The translations under genes and the position numbers were made by a program. The notes below the pieces were generated by a model. It was not told the origin of the DNA. It did not search any database and worked only from the letters and a program-made list of their open reading frames with translations. This document shows positions 1 to 8,887 of a DNA stretch of 64,000 nt, piece after piece. The number at the start of each line of letters is the position of its first letter. The stretch's first letter is position 1. This DNA is from JALZCH01 sp036387135 (GTDB lineage Bacteria > Acidobacteriota > Blastocatellia > Pyrinomonadales > Pyrinomonadaceae), in the NCBI GenBank assembly GCA_036387135.1, contig DASVUH010000044.1:50483-114482 (forward strand), given 5' to 3'.

Positions 1-2958
1 CAACAGCTAAAAGAAATCTCATTTGCGCCGATGCGCGAATTCGCGGCTTTGCCGCAGGATTTCCGCGACTGGGCGTTTTTCGCGCGCGAAAGATTTTCGG
101 ACGAACGCTTTGCGCGCGCTTTGGCTGATCGCACGCAGTTTGCCGACGAAGGCGAATCTTTTTCCGGCTGGGAGTTTCTGCTTCCGGTTTTGCACGAACG
201 CAAAGGCGCGGCTTTCGATTATTTACCGAAAGACGCGGTTTTAATTTTTGACGAACCGGCAAGCGTCGAAAAATATCTCGGTTCGTTTTATCAAAATCTG
301 GAAAACAGTTTTGAGGAAACAAACCGAGCCGACGAATTAGGATTGCCGCCGAACGATTTGTTTTTGACGCCCGATGAATTGCGCGCGCAGATTAATGAAA
401 AACAGCGGTTAGAGCTTCGCGCTTTGGGACGCGCAGCCGCCGCGACTGATGAAAGTCTGGCGTTTGAAAACGAAAATCCGCAAATTCAAATTCCAAATAT
501 AAAATCTCAAACTGCAAAACCTTTATTTCTGTTCTCAACTGCCGAGAAAGCAGCCGAAATAGAAATCATTTCCCGCTCCGCGCGTCGTTATCACAATCGA
601 ATCAGCGAATTAGCGAGCGACTTAAAACGCAGCCAGCAGCGAACGACGAGCAACGAACAGCGAACAATTTTCGTTCTGCGAACAAGCGGAATGCGCGAGC
701 GCGTCAGCGAGCTTTTGCGCGAATCTGAAGTTAGTTTATCGTCTGATTCGTTTGCTCTCGGAAATCTAAGCTCCGGTTTTGAGCTTCCCGTTGCCAATGT
801 AATCATTCACACAGAAGCCGACCTTTTCGACGAAATCGAAAAATATCAGGTTCATCCCGAATTTCAAGCGCAGCAGCAGAGGAATAAGGCTGAAAAGCAA
901 AAGTCGAAAGGCAAAAGTCAAAAAGACAGAACCGGCGCGTTTTTGTCGGATTTTCGGGATTTGAAGCCGGGTGATTTTGTCGTTCACGTTGATCACGGAA
1001 TCGGGCGTTTTGAAGGGCTGAATGCGCTTCAAATGGGCGAGCAGAGCGGCGAGTTTATGCTCGTCACTTATGCCGATAACGCCAAGTTGTATGTTCCGGT
1101 CGAGCGGCTCGATCTGGTTTCGCGTTTTTCGAGCGCCGAAGCGCAGACGCCGAATCTCGATAAATTGGGCGGCATCGGCTGGCAAGCCAAAAAAGCCAAA
1201 GCCAAACGCGCGATGCGCGATATGGCGGACGAGCTTTTGCGGCTTTACGCCGAGAGAAAGCTCGTGCAAGGCTACGCTTTTGCCGCCGATTCGCCGTGGC
1301 AGGACGAATTTGAAAACGCATTTCCGTACGAATTAACCGTTGATCAGGCGGTTTCGGTCGAAGATGTCAAAAAAGATATGGAAGCGACGACGCCGATGGA
1401 CAGATTGCTCTGCGGCGATGTCGGTTTCGGCAAAACCGAAGTGGCTATGCGCGCCGCTTTCAAAGCCGCAATGGATTCAAAACAAGTCGCCGTTTTAACT
1501 CCGACGACAGTTTTGGCGTATCAGCATTACGAAACTTTCAAAAAACGCTTTGCGGCGTTTCCAATCACAGTCGAGCTTTTATCGCGTTTTCGCTCGCCTA
1601 AAGAGCAAAAAGAAGCTGTCAAAAAACTCGAATCCGGCGCGGTTGACATCATTATCGGGACGCACCGGATTTTGTCGAAAGATGTCGTGATACCGAATTT
1701 AGGGCTGGTGGTTGTTGACGAAGAACAGCGTTTCGGCGTCGCGCATAAAGAGCGTTTGAAACAACTGAAAAAGAAAGTTGATGTTTTGACGCTTTCGGCA
1801 ACGCCGATTCCGCGCACTTTGAATATGGCTTTGACCGGAATGCGCGATATGTCGGTGATTGAAACCGCGCCGCGCGACCGTCTGGCGATTAACACGCAGG
1901 TTGTCCAGTTTTCCGATTCGGTGATTAAATCGGCGATTGAATTGGAAATGTCACGACAAGGACAAGTCTTTTTTATTCACAATCGCGTAGAGACAATCCA
2001 ATCAATCGCCGCTTTGATTAAAAAAATCGTGCCGGAAGCCCGAATTATCGTCGCGCACGGGCAGATGAACGAGCAGGAAATGGAAACGGCGATGCTCGAT
2101 TTTGTTGATTATAAATTCGACGTTCTGGTCGCCACGACGATTATTGAAAATGGCATTGATATTCCGCGAGCGAACACAATTATCATCAACCGCGCCGATA
2201 ATTACGGTCTATCGCAGCTTTACCAATTGCGCGGTCGCGTCGGTCGCTCAAATCGCCGCGCTTACGCTTATTTGTTGATTCCGGGCGAGCTAACGCTGAC
2301 GCCGATTGCGCGGCGCAGACTTTCTGCAATTCGCGAGTTTTCGGATTTGGGCGCGGGTTTCAGAATCGCCGCGCTCGATTTGGAATTGCGCGGCGCGGGA
2401 AATATGCTCGGCGGCGAGCAATCGGGACACTTGGACGCGCTCGGTTTCGATTTGTACACCAGAATGCTCGAACGCACTGTCGCCGAAATTCGCGGCGACG
2501 AGATTGAGGACGAAGCGAGCGTTTCGATTAATCTCGGCGTTGACGTTTCGATTCCGACCGAATATATCGCCGATATGTCGCAGCGCTTGAGAACTTACAA
2601 ACGCATTTCATCGGCAAATTCGGAAGAGGTTTTAAATAAACTTTTCGCCGAAATCCAGGATCGTTACGGGCGCGCGCCGGAATCCGTCGAAAATCTTTTT
2701 AATTACGCCAAACTTCGTCGCCTTGCCGAAGAAATGCGCGTGCTTTCGATTGATAAAACGCCGCAGGGAATTGCTTTTAAACTGTCGGAACGCGCAATGG
2801 TTGAACCGGAAAAATTGATGGATTTGGTTAATTCCGGCGAAGGCATCGGTTTTTCGCCGAACGGAGTTTTAAGAATTCCGATAAATTCCGCAGACGAAAG
2901 CCAACAAATTCTCGATTCCGCGCGTCAAATCTTGCACGAAATTCGTTCTAACGGGTAA
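1..2958 (+). CDS. mfd: Transcription-repair coupling factor Mfd (5' end outside window)
   Basis: The frame is open from base 1, so about 985 C-terminal residues are present and the N-terminus lies upstream; full Mfd is usually 1,100-1,200 aa. Mfd is a DNA translocase that removes stalled RNA polymerase and recruits UvrA. Visible in order: the end of the UvrB-like region; the RNA-polymerase-interacting domain (GDFVVHVDHGIGRFEGL, about nt 970-1020); a Walker A motif in GDVGFGKTE (about nt 1414); a DEEQRFGV box (about 1717); a TIPRTL-type motif III; helicase motif VI with GRVGRS (about 2233); and a C-terminal TRCF domain. The N-terminal half carries three runs of heptamer tandem repeats (486-520, 639-666, 893-920) that encode low-complexity Gln/Lys/Asn-rich stretches absent from textbook Mfd. 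The gene is followed 125 bp later by a SurA-like gene. Confidence 0.96.
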   Translation, partial: QQLKEISFAPMREFAALPQDFRDWAFFARERFSDERFARALADRTQFADEGESFSGWEFLLPVLHERKGAAFDYLPKDAVLIFDEPASVEKYLGSFYQNLENSFEETNRADELGLPPNDLFLTPDELRAQINEKQRLELRALGRAAAATDESLAFENENPQIQIPNIKSQTAKPLFLFSTAEKAAEIEIISRSARRYHNRISELASDLKRSQQRTTSNEQRTIFVLRTSGMRERVSELLRESEVSLSSDSFALGNLSSGFELPVANVIIHTEADLFDEIEKYQVHPEFQAQQQRNKAEKQKSKGKSQKDRTGAFLSDFRDLKPGDFVVHVDHGIGRFEGLNALQMGEQSGEFMLVTYADNAKLYVPVERLDLVSRFSSAEAQTPNLDKLGGIGWQAKKAKAKRAMRDMADELLRLYAERKLVQGYAFAADSPWQDEFENAFPYELTVDQAVSVEDVKKDMEATTPMDRLLCGDVGFGKTEVAMRAAFKAAMDSKQVAVLTPTTVLAYQHYETFKKRFAAFPITVELLSRFRSPKEQKEAVKKLESGAVDIIIGTHRILSKDVVIPNLGLVVVDEEQRFGVAHKERLKQLKKKVDVLTLSATPIPRTLNMALTGMRDMSVIETAPRDRLAINTQVVQFSDSVIKSAIELEMSRQGQVFFIHNRVETIQSIAALIKKIVPEARIIVAHGQMNEQEMETAMLDFVDYKFDVLVATTIIENGIDIPRANTIIINRADNYGLSQLYQLRGRVGRSNRRAYAYLLIPGELTLTPIARRRLSAIREFSDLGAGFRIAALDLELRGAGNMLGGEQSGHLDALGFDLYTRMLERTVAEIRGDEIEDEASVSINLGVDVSIPTEYIADMSQRLRTYKRISSANSEEVLNKLFAEIQDRYGRAPESVENLFNYAKLRRLAEEMRVLSIDKTPQGIAFKLSERAMVEPEKLMDLVNSGEGIGFSPNGVLRIPINSADESQQILDSARQILHEIRSNG
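486..520. repeat. Degenerate heptamer tandem repeat inside mfd (five units)
   Basis: Period-7 units of the form AAATTCA, AATTCCA, AATATAA, AATCTCA, AACTGCA lie in frame inside mfd and encode a Gln/Ile/Asn-rich linker. Seven is not divisible by three, so three units are needed to keep frame; the surrounding frame is intact. Confidence 0.6.
639..666. repeat. Heptamer tandem repeat inside mfd (four units)
   Basis: Four consecutive 7-mers, GCGAACG, ACGAGCA, ACGAACA and GCGAACA, encode an Arg/Thr/Asn/Glu/Gln-rich segment. The unit resembles the arrays found between genes elsewhere in the window in period and length but not in sequence. Confidence 0.65.
893..920. repeat. Heptamer tandem repeat inside mfd (four units)
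   Basis: Four consecutive 7-mers, AAAAGCA, AAAGTCG, AAAGGCA and AAAGTCA, encode a Lys/Ser/Gln-rich linker just before the RNA-polymerase-interacting domain. Confidence 0.65.
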
Positions 2959-2960
2959 AG

Positions 2961-3063
2961 TAATCAGTAATTAGTAATCAGCAATAATAAATATTCGCAA
3001 ATCGGACAGACCAATTCCTGCAATCATACTAATTACTAATTACTTTTTACCAATTACCAATTA
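2961..3063. repeat. Inverted pair of heptamer arrays in the mfd-surA spacer
   Basis: Left arm: TAATCAG, TAATTAG, TAATCAG at 2961-2981. Right arm: CTAATTA twice, CTTTTTA, then CCAATTA twice at 3029-3063. TAATTAG is the reverse complement of CTAATTA, so the two arms can fold into a hairpin between mfd and the downstream chaperone gene. Confidence 0.7.
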
Positions 3064-3083
3064 CTAAAAATAGGAGTTACAAA

Positions 3084-4145
3084 GTGAGATTTTCCAAAAC
3101 TGCTTTTGTGCGGTTGTCAGTTTTATTTGCCGCAGTTTTTTTATTCAATCTTTCCGGTTTCGCTCAGGAAACCGAACAGCGCGTAGTTGATGAAGTCGTC
3201 GCACAGGTCAACGAAGGCGTGATTACTTTGTCGCGCATCAACCGCGAGATTAACAGCCGCACCGATGCGATTCTGGCGCGCGGTCAGACCGATGGAAAAA
3301 CGCGCGAACAGCTCGTCAGCGAGTTTAACGCCAAGCGCAACGAGTTGATTGTTGATTTGATCAACGAAGAGCTGATTATGCAGCAAGGCAAAGAGCTTTC
3401 GCTTGAAAATGAAGTCGAGCAGGAAATCAACCAGCGTTTCGTGCAGCTAATGCAGCGTTATAACATCAAAACGATTGAAGAGCTTCATAAACAGATTCGC
3501 GCCGAAAATGTCGAGCCGGACGAGCTGAAAGCTATCTGGCGTCGCGAGCTGATTCCCGCTCTGGTCTTTCGATACGAAGTTGAGGGCAAGCTTTATAACG
3601 GTTTAACGCAGAAAGAGTTGAAAGATTATTTTGAAAAAAATAAGGAGAAATTCCGCAAAGCGGAAACCGTCACGATTTCAGAGATTTTCCTGAGCTTTGC
3701 CGGACGCGACGTAAATCAAATCAAAACCAAAGCCGCCGATTTAGTCAAACAGCTTCGCGCCGGAGCCAATTTTGAAGCGTTCGTCGCGCAGCATTCCGAG
3801 CGCCCGGATTCGCAAAAAGAAAAAGGCAAAGTCGGCAGTTTTGAAGTTCCACAGCTAACGCCGGAAATCGGCAACGCAATTAAAAGTGTCAAAGCCGGCG
3901 GTTATTCAGACCCGATTATTACCGACGAAGGCGCAATGATTCTACGCGTTGACCAGCGCGTCAACGATTCCGCCACACCCGTCTTTAACGAAAATCAGGT
4001 TCGTCAGGCGATTACAATGGAACGTTCGGAAGCGGAGCGCAAAAAATATATGGCAAAACTGCGAACGGATGCTTACATTAAAATTGCCAAAAGCTATGAA
4101 ACGGCGATAATGCCGATTCTTTATAAAGACGATAAGAAAAGCTAG
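3084..4145 (+). CDS. SurA-like periplasmic peptidyl-prolyl isomerase/chaperone
   Basis: 353-residue exported protein. A signal peptide (hydrophobic stretch ending near SGFAQ, residue 27) is followed by a SurA N-terminal helical domain that opens with DEVVAQVNEGVITLSRINREI. A parvulin (PpiC) domain follows at roughly residues 190-295, with the usual GxVGxF and SDPI-type motifs. The predicted role is folding of outer-membrane proteins in the periplasm. The start is GTG, supported by a good AGGAG at 3072-3076. The stop overlaps the stop of the convergent gene at 4142 by four bases. Confidence 0.88.
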   Translation: MRFSKTAFVRLSVLFAAVFLFNLSGFAQETEQRVVDEVVAQVNEGVITLSRINREINSRTDAILARGQTDGKTREQLVSEFNAKRNELIVDLINEELIMQQGKELSLENEVEQEINQRFVQLMQRYNIKTIEELHKQIRAENVEPDELKAIWRRELIPALVFRYEVEGKLYNGLTQKELKDYFEKNKEKFRKAETVTISEIFLSFAGRDVNQIKTKAADLVKQLRAGANFEAFVAQHSERPDSQKEKGKVGSFEVPQLTPEIGNAIKSVKAGGYSDPIITDEGAMILRVDQRVNDSATPVFNENQVRQAITMERSEAERKKYMAKLRTDAYIKIAKSYETAIMPILYKDDKKS

Positions 4146-4933
4146 TCTTGAGTCTTGAGTCTTGAATCGAGAGTCGAATTTGTTTCTTTTGATTCCAGAT
4201 TTTTGACGCCGGAATCTAAGCTATTAAGTTGTTCGTGCGGCGCGGGAAGGTTGACGATTTCGCCTTCGATGCGCCGCACTTTTTCGTTTTCCTGAATCGG
4301 CTCGATTGCCGCATACGGAAGGCTGACCAGACCTAAAACGTAAAGCGCGAGCGCGAAAAACGAAATATATCCGGTAGCCGGGGCAAAATTCGGAATGCCT
4401 AAAACAGTGCGCGGAATGCCTTCAAAAATGTAGTTAATTAATTTATACCAGCCGCTTTCTTCGGGCGCTGCAAAAGCGGCGAGAATCAAATGCTTGAGCA
4501 AAAAAGCGGTTCCGAAAAGCACCGCTAGACTTCTGAGCAGCCGTTTGGCGTCGAACTCGGAAAACAGATTATTCCACAGCGTCCACAAAAAAAAGAACGA
4601 AAACAGCCAGAACAAAAAACCGCTTTCGGGCAGCACGGAATTTAGAGCCTGAGCCGAAGCGAAAAAAAGCGTCAGGAGTATTATTGCGTTAGCCGCGTTT
4701 GTCAGAATGGGAAAATCGTGCGAAATCCAATCGGCGAAGAAGACGAGCCGCCCGCGCAGAAAAAGCAGCATCAGCAAGCTCGCCAAAATCAAACAAACGA
4801 GCGGCGGCGGGATAAAAATAAAATTCTGCCTCTCCGCGCCGACGCGCAAACCGCCGAGCAGCGCGACCGTCAAAAAAATGAGCGGCAACAACAGAAAACG
4901 CCAGACTGCCAGATTTCTTTCGCGGACGTTCAT
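4142..4933 (-). CDS. Multi-pass membrane protein of unknown function
   Basis: 263 aa with about six hydrophobic segments between residues 12 and 215 and a charged C-terminal tail; no family was recognised. The last ~25 residues (LDSGVKNLESKETNSTLDSR and on) are written by a heptamer repeat array (GTCTTGA units), so the C-terminus looks repeat-derived and probably not conserved. The gene starts immediately after the stop of the TPR-like gene at 4934, so the two form a leftward two-gene operon. It converges on the SurA-like gene with a 4-bp overlap of stop codons. Confidence 0.7.
   Translation of the reverse strand: MNVRERNLAVWRFLLLPLIFLTVALLGGLRVGAERQNFIFIPPPLVCLILASLLMLLFLRGRLVFFADWISHDFPILTNAANAIILLTLFFASAQALNSVLPESGFLFWLFSFFFLWTLWNNLFSEFDAKRLLRSLAVLFGTAFLLKHLILAAFAAPEESGWYKLINYIFEGIPRTVLGIPNFAPATGYISFFALALYVLGLVSLPYAAIEPIQENEKVRRIEGEIVNLPAPHEQLNSLDSGVKNLESKETNSTLDSRLKTQD
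4145..4179. repeat. Heptamer array (GTCTTGA x3 plus variants) at the convergent gene ends
   Basis: GTCTTGA occurs at 4145-4151, 4152-4158 and 4159-4165, followed by ATCGAGA and GTCGAAT. The array forms the 3' coding end of the leftward membrane-protein gene and abuts the stop codon of the rightward SurA-like gene. Confidence 0.75.
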
Positions 4934-5428
4934 TTATTTTCTCTCCCGCAAAACTTTGAGCGGATTTAAATCGTCCCAGCTTCGCTCGATGCCTTGTTCA
5001 AGCTCGGTTTTCAGCTCGACTGCAGTTTTTAATTTTAAATCCGCGTCGTCAGATTTGAAATTCGGGTTGAGTGCGATTGTTCGATTTGCCGTTTCCACAC
5101 CTTGCCGGAAAAGATTGTCGTCGTTCCAGGTTCTGCCCCAACCTTCGCGGTAAAAGCTGTATGCCATATAAAACTGAGTTTTGGCGTCGCGTTTTTCTGA
5201 ATCGGCTTGATTAAAGTTTTCGCGCGCCGCGCGGTAATTTTCCGCGCGGAAAAGCCGCAAGCCTTCGTCAAATTTTGCCTGATTGATTTCGTAAGCGCCG
5301 ACCGTGACGGTTGCTTTGGTCGAAATCTCGGCAACCGTTTTCGGCTCAGTCCAGTAAAGCCAGACAATGAAAAAGGCGTAAACGATTGATAATAAAATTC
5401 CCGCTGTTTGGATTAGTTTCAGGTTCAT
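4934..5428 (-). CDS. Membrane-anchored TPR-like protein
   Basis: 164 aa: an N-terminal transmembrane helix (residues ~8-27), then a soluble domain in which AKFDEGLRLFRAENYRAARE and TQFYMAYSFYREG have the small/large residue spacing of tetratricopeptide repeats. A scaffold or envelope accessory role is plausible, but no substrate can be inferred. It is directly upstream of the membrane protein at 4142, with no spacer, which suggests joint function. Confidence 0.65.
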   Translation of the reverse strand: MNLKLIQTAGILLSIVYAFFIVWLYWTEPKTVAEISTKATVTVGAYEINQAKFDEGLRLFRAENYRAARENFNQADSEKRDAKTQFYMAYSFYREGWGRTWNDDNLFRQGVETANRTIALNPNFKSDDADLKLKTAVELKTELEQGIERSWDDLNPLKVLRERK

Positions 5429-5497
5429 CGTTTATAATCCTAGTCGAAACTAAAAGAGGTTTCCCGCAAAGTCAAACCTTTTTAGAATAAATAAAAT

Positions 5498-6514
5498 ATG
5501 TGTCGTTTATTTCTCTCATTAATTTTATGTTCGTTTGTGTTTCACATCGGCGTTTCCGCTCAAGACGCCAAAAACTCTCCGTCGCAAAAACAGCAGTGGA
5601 AACGTCTCGAAGGCGAAAACAAAGAATTTTCGGCAACCCTTCCCGCAGATTTTGATGTTTTATTTGTCCCGGAAAGTTTTAACGTTTTAAATCCGAAAGA
5701 TTGGCAGCAAAAAACTTCTCTCTGGAATATGCATTCGATCAGAGCATATGAAAACGGTGCGGCAATAATTATCGAGCGATACCAAGCAAAAAAAGCGAAA
5801 ACCGCATTGAAATATATGCTGGCAAGTCTCGGTGAAATGCGGTCTAGAACAAAACCGCCGTTACCGAGTCTGCAGGAGCGCGATTTTACAATCGGCAGTT
5901 TCGACGGACGGCATCTGGTTAAAGAGCAGGACGATTATTATTTTACCGAGATTTATCTGGCTTCGGAGAAATATGTTTATTACATCGGCGCAGGCGCGCG
6001 CGACAAAAACAATCCGGCGTTAGCGGCGATGCTCGCGCATCTCGAAGCCGACGGAAAGCAGATCGTTCAGCAGCCGAGAGCGACGCTTGAAAATATCGCC
6101 GCCGAAACGGAATCAATCTCGGCGCTTCAGACAACTCCGCTCGGTCTTTATATCGAAAAGATGAAGTTAAAAGAGATTGAGGAAGAACAAAAGAAAAGTA
6201 TCGAAGCCGGTAAAACCGCGACTTCAAACGGATCTTCTACGACCGGCGACAAGCGGCTTTTAATTTTGAATCAACCGAGACCGGGTTATACGGAGGATGC
6301 GCGGCGAAATAACATTCAGGGAAAGCTCTTTCTCCGCGTGTTTTTTGGCGCAAACGGGCGAATCAGCCGAATCAACGCTATTTCGGGTTTAAGCTATGGA
6401 TTGACCGAGAAATCAATCATTGCCGCCCGCCGAATATTGTTTTTGCCCGCCGAAAAAGACGGAAAGCCGATTTCGACCGCAAAGATTGTTGAATACCGCT
6501 TTACGATTTATTAA
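5498..6514 (+). CDS. Secreted TonB-C-terminal-domain protein
   Basis: 338 aa with an N-terminal signal peptide (hydrophobic stretch ending near GVSAQ) and a central domain of unknown function. The C-terminal ~80 residues fit the TonB C-terminal fold: PRPGYTEDARRNNIQGK, then LRVFFGANGRISRI, and the closing AKIVEYRFTIY. There is no N-terminal TonB membrane anchor/Pro-rich region, so this is a periplasmic TonB_C module and not a classic energy transducer. A paralogue with the same plan lies at 8989. An amidohydrolase gene follows 46 bp downstream and is probably co-transcribed. Confidence 0.78.
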   Translation: MCRLFLSLILCSFVFHIGVSAQDAKNSPSQKQQWKRLEGENKEFSATLPADFDVLFVPESFNVLNPKDWQQKTSLWNMHSIRAYENGAAIIIERYQAKKAKTALKYMLASLGEMRSRTKPPLPSLQERDFTIGSFDGRHLVKEQDDYYFTEIYLASEKYVYYIGAGARDKNNPALAAMLAHLEADGKQIVQQPRATLENIAAETESISALQTTPLGLYIEKMKLKEIEEEQKKSIEAGKTATSNGSSTTGDKRLLILNQPRPGYTEDARRNNIQGKLFLRVFFGANGRISRINAISGLSYGLTEKSIIAARRILFLPAEKDGKPISTAKIVEYRFTIY

Positions 6515-6560
6515 ACCCGATGACAATCGCTTATTTTATCGAGCCAAAATCAATGCACTT

Positions 6561-8222
6561 ATGAAGAAACAATTGATCTTTCTGTTTGTCTGTTTTATTT
6601 CCGGTTTGCTTTCCGTCGCCGCGCAAAAGATGTCTGCTGATTTAATCGTCATTAACGCCAAAGTTCGCACAATGGACGCGAGTAAGCAGACCGCCGAAGC
6701 ATTTGCGGTTTTGGGAAATCGAATCGTCGCCGTCGGAACAAACGCGGAAATCCGCACATTTGCCGGAAGCAACACGAAAACCATTGACGCGGGCGGAAAA
6801 TCGGTGATTCCGGGTTTTAACGACTCGCACGTTCATTTTCTCGACGGCGGCGCGGGGCTTTCGAGCGTTGATTTGCGCGACGCCAAAACACCTCAGGAAT
6901 TTGTCGAACGCATCAGGAATTTTGCCGCCAAACTGCCGAAAGGTCGCTGGATTTTAAACGGTAATTGGGATCACGAAAACTGGACGCCGAACAATCTGCC
7001 GACCGCCGCGATGATTGACGCCGTGACGCCGAATAATCCGGTTTTTATTAATCGTCTCGACGGGCATATGTCGCTGGCAAATTCGCTCGCATTGAAGCTA
7101 GCCGGAGTTGATAAAAGCACAAAGGACGTTCCGGGCGGTGAAATAGTTCGTGATTCAAATGGCAATCCGACCGGCGTTTTGAAAGACGCGGCGATGGATT
7201 ATGTTTACAAGGTCATTCCCGAAGCGAGTTTTGAGCAAAAAATGGAATACCTGCAAGCCGCGACCGATTATGCCGCTTCTTTGGGCGTCACGAGCGTGCA
7301 GGATATGTCCGCCGGAACGGATGTCGGCATTTATCAGGAAATGATTCGTCAGGGAAAACTGAAAACGCGCGTTTACGCCGTTTCACCGATTTCCGATTGG
7401 CAACGCTGGCAAAAAGCGGGCGTGCGCTACGCCTTTGGCGATCCGATGCTCCGCGTCGGCGGTTTGAAAGGTTTTATTGACGGCTCGCTCGGTTCGACGA
7501 CCGCCTGGTTTTACGAGCCTTATCTGGACGCGCCGAACACGACCGGATTGCCGCTCGTAGAAACCGCAACGGCTCATCAATTCGTGCGCGACGCCGATAA
7601 AGCCGGTTTGCAGATTATGATCCACGCCATCGGCGACCGGGGAAATGATGAAGTCTTGAAAATTTTTGAGAGCGTCGCAAAGGAAAACGGCGCGCGAGAT
7701 CGCCGCGTCCGCATCGAACACGCGCAGCATTTGAATGAAGGTTTGATCAAACGTTTCGCTTCCAACAAAGTCGTCGCCTCGATGCAGCCGTATCACGCGA
7801 TTGACGACGGACGCTGGGCGCACAAACGGCTGGACGAAAAACGTCTGCGCGGGACTTACGCTTTTCGCTCGCTGCTCGATGCGGGCGCGACTCTGGCTTT
7901 CGGCACGGATTGGTACGTCGCGCCGCTTAATCCGATTCTGAGCATTTACGCGGCGACGACGCGCCGCACTTTGGATGGTAAAAATCCGAACGGCTGGATT
8001 CCAGAACAAAAAATCACGGTCGAAGAAGCCGTACGCGCTTACACCGTCGGTTCGGCTTTCGCCGAATTTCAGGAAGCGCACAAAGGCACAATTTCGGTCG
8101 GCAAATTAGCCGATTTCATCGTTTTGTCGGATGATATTTTTTCGATCAATCCGATTGAAATCGAACGGGTAAAAGTTTTGACGACCGTGATGGACGGCAA
8201 AATCGTTTATCAAAGCAAATAA
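6561..8222 (+). CDS. Secreted metal-dependent amidohydrolase (YtcJ-like, Amidohydro_3)
   Basis: 553 aa from the ATG at 6561. That start gives a clean signal peptide (MKKQLIFLFVCFISGLLSVA); an upstream in-frame extension would put charged residues ahead of it. Metal-binding motifs follow in order: GFNDSHVHF (HxH), a mid-protein FIDGSLGS segment, IMIHAIGDRGND, RIEHAQHL, and FGTDWYVAPLNP near the C-terminus, ending in the small beta-sandwich seen in urease-superfamily members. Members hydrolyse amide or related C-N bonds; the substrate is not predictable. A 10-bp-stem hairpin follows the stop. Confidence 0.88.
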   Translation: MKKQLIFLFVCFISGLLSVAAQKMSADLIVINAKVRTMDASKQTAEAFAVLGNRIVAVGTNAEIRTFAGSNTKTIDAGGKSVIPGFNDSHVHFLDGGAGLSSVDLRDAKTPQEFVERIRNFAAKLPKGRWILNGNWDHENWTPNNLPTAAMIDAVTPNNPVFINRLDGHMSLANSLALKLAGVDKSTKDVPGGEIVRDSNGNPTGVLKDAAMDYVYKVIPEASFEQKMEYLQAATDYAASLGVTSVQDMSAGTDVGIYQEMIRQGKLKTRVYAVSPISDWQRWQKAGVRYAFGDPMLRVGGLKGFIDGSLGSTTAWFYEPYLDAPNTTGLPLVETATAHQFVRDADKAGLQIMIHAIGDRGNDEVLKIFESVAKENGARDRRVRIEHAQHLNEGLIKRFASNKVVASMQPYHAIDDGRWAHKRLDEKRLRGTYAFRSLLDAGATLAFGTDWYVAPLNPILSIYAATTRRTLDGKNPNGWIPEQKITVEEAVRAYTVGSAFAEFQEAHKGTISVGKLADFIVLSDDIFSINPIEIERVKVLTTVMDGKIVYQSK

Positions 8223-8228
8223 ACACAT

Positions 8229-8252
8229 CTTTGACTTTCTCAAAAGTCAAAG
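8229..8252 (+). terminator. Hairpin after the amidohydrolase gene
   Basis: Perfect 10-bp inverted repeat (CTTTGACTTT at 8229-8238, AAAGTCAAAG at 8243-8252) with a 4-base loop, 6 bp after the stop. It lacks a T tract, so intrinsic termination is uncertain; the arms also resemble the AAAGTCA heptamer seen in mfd. Confidence 0.4.
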
Positions 8253-8298
8253 ACAAGCGATAATCTGTAAAATAAAATTAAAAGGAGACAAAATTGAA

Positions 8299-8835
8299 AT
8301 GAAAAAAATATTTGGTTTGGCAATTTTAACCGCCGCTTTCGCCGTTTCCGGCGCGGCGCAGGAGTTAAACAGCAAAGGTCAGCCCGTAGTGAAAAGCAAT
8401 GACAACGCGCCGGTTGAATTAAAAACGGGCGAAACAATCAAACGCGGCACTGCGCTCGGCGCGGCAAAAGCGGAACGTGTGGCTCTCGGCGATGTGATGA
8501 AAAACCCGCAGAAATACGCCGGGAAAACCGTTGCGGTAGAAGGCGTGATTGTTCGCTCGTGCAAAAAAGAAGGCTGCTGGATGGAGCTTGCGGCAAACAA
8601 AGACGCCAAGCCGGTCCGCGTTACGTTCGGCGACCACGCTTTTTTTATTCCATTGAACGCCGCCGGTTTAAATGCTAAAGCCGAAGGCATATTTGAAGTT
8701 AAAGTTTTGAGCAAAGAAAAGGTTGACCACATGGTTAACGACGACGGCGCGAAAATCGAGCGCAATGCCTACGGCACCGCCAACGAAATCACTTTCGTTG
8801 CGACAGGAGTTGAATTAACGAAAAGCAAATCTTAA
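8299..8835 (+). CDS. DUF4920 exported protein
   Basis: 178 aa with a short signal peptide (cut near SGAAQ). The body matches the DUF4920 pattern: VALGDVMKNPQKYAGKTVAV, then VRSCKKEGCWMEL, then VRVTFGDHAFFIPL. This is an OB-fold-like domain with a conserved Cys pair (CKKEGC) that could bind metal or form a disulfide. Function is unknown in the family. The gene stands alone, with a strong stem-loop immediately downstream. Confidence 0.78.
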   Translation: MKKIFGLAILTAAFAVSGAAQELNSKGQPVVKSNDNAPVELKTGETIKRGTALGAAKAERVALGDVMKNPQKYAGKTVAVEGVIVRSCKKEGCWMELAANKDAKPVRVTFGDHAFFIPLNAAGLNAKAEGIFEVKVLSKEKVDHMVNDDGAKIERNAYGTANEITFVATGVELTKSKS

Positions 8836-8841
8836 TGATGT

Positions 8842-8887
8842 ATGCAGTAAATCACCGCTTTCCCACACAACCGGCGATTTACTGCAT
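8842..8887 (+). terminator. Long stem-loop after the DUF4920 gene
   Basis: ATGCAGTAAATC at 8842-8853 pairs perfectly with GATTTACTGCAT at 8876-8887. The stem extends inward to 16 bp with one mismatch, followed by ATTTT. It is a probable transcription terminator or 3'-protective hairpin. Confidence 0.6.

Noticed and set aside
2961..3063. CRISPR-like repeat array
   Set aside because: Units are 7 bp, contiguous and without spacers; no cas genes in the window.
7383..8081. 232-codon frame antisense to the amidohydrolase
   Set aside because: Product is Arg/Phe-rich with no motif, has no ribosome site, and covers a strongly conserved enzyme; a codon-bias shadow.
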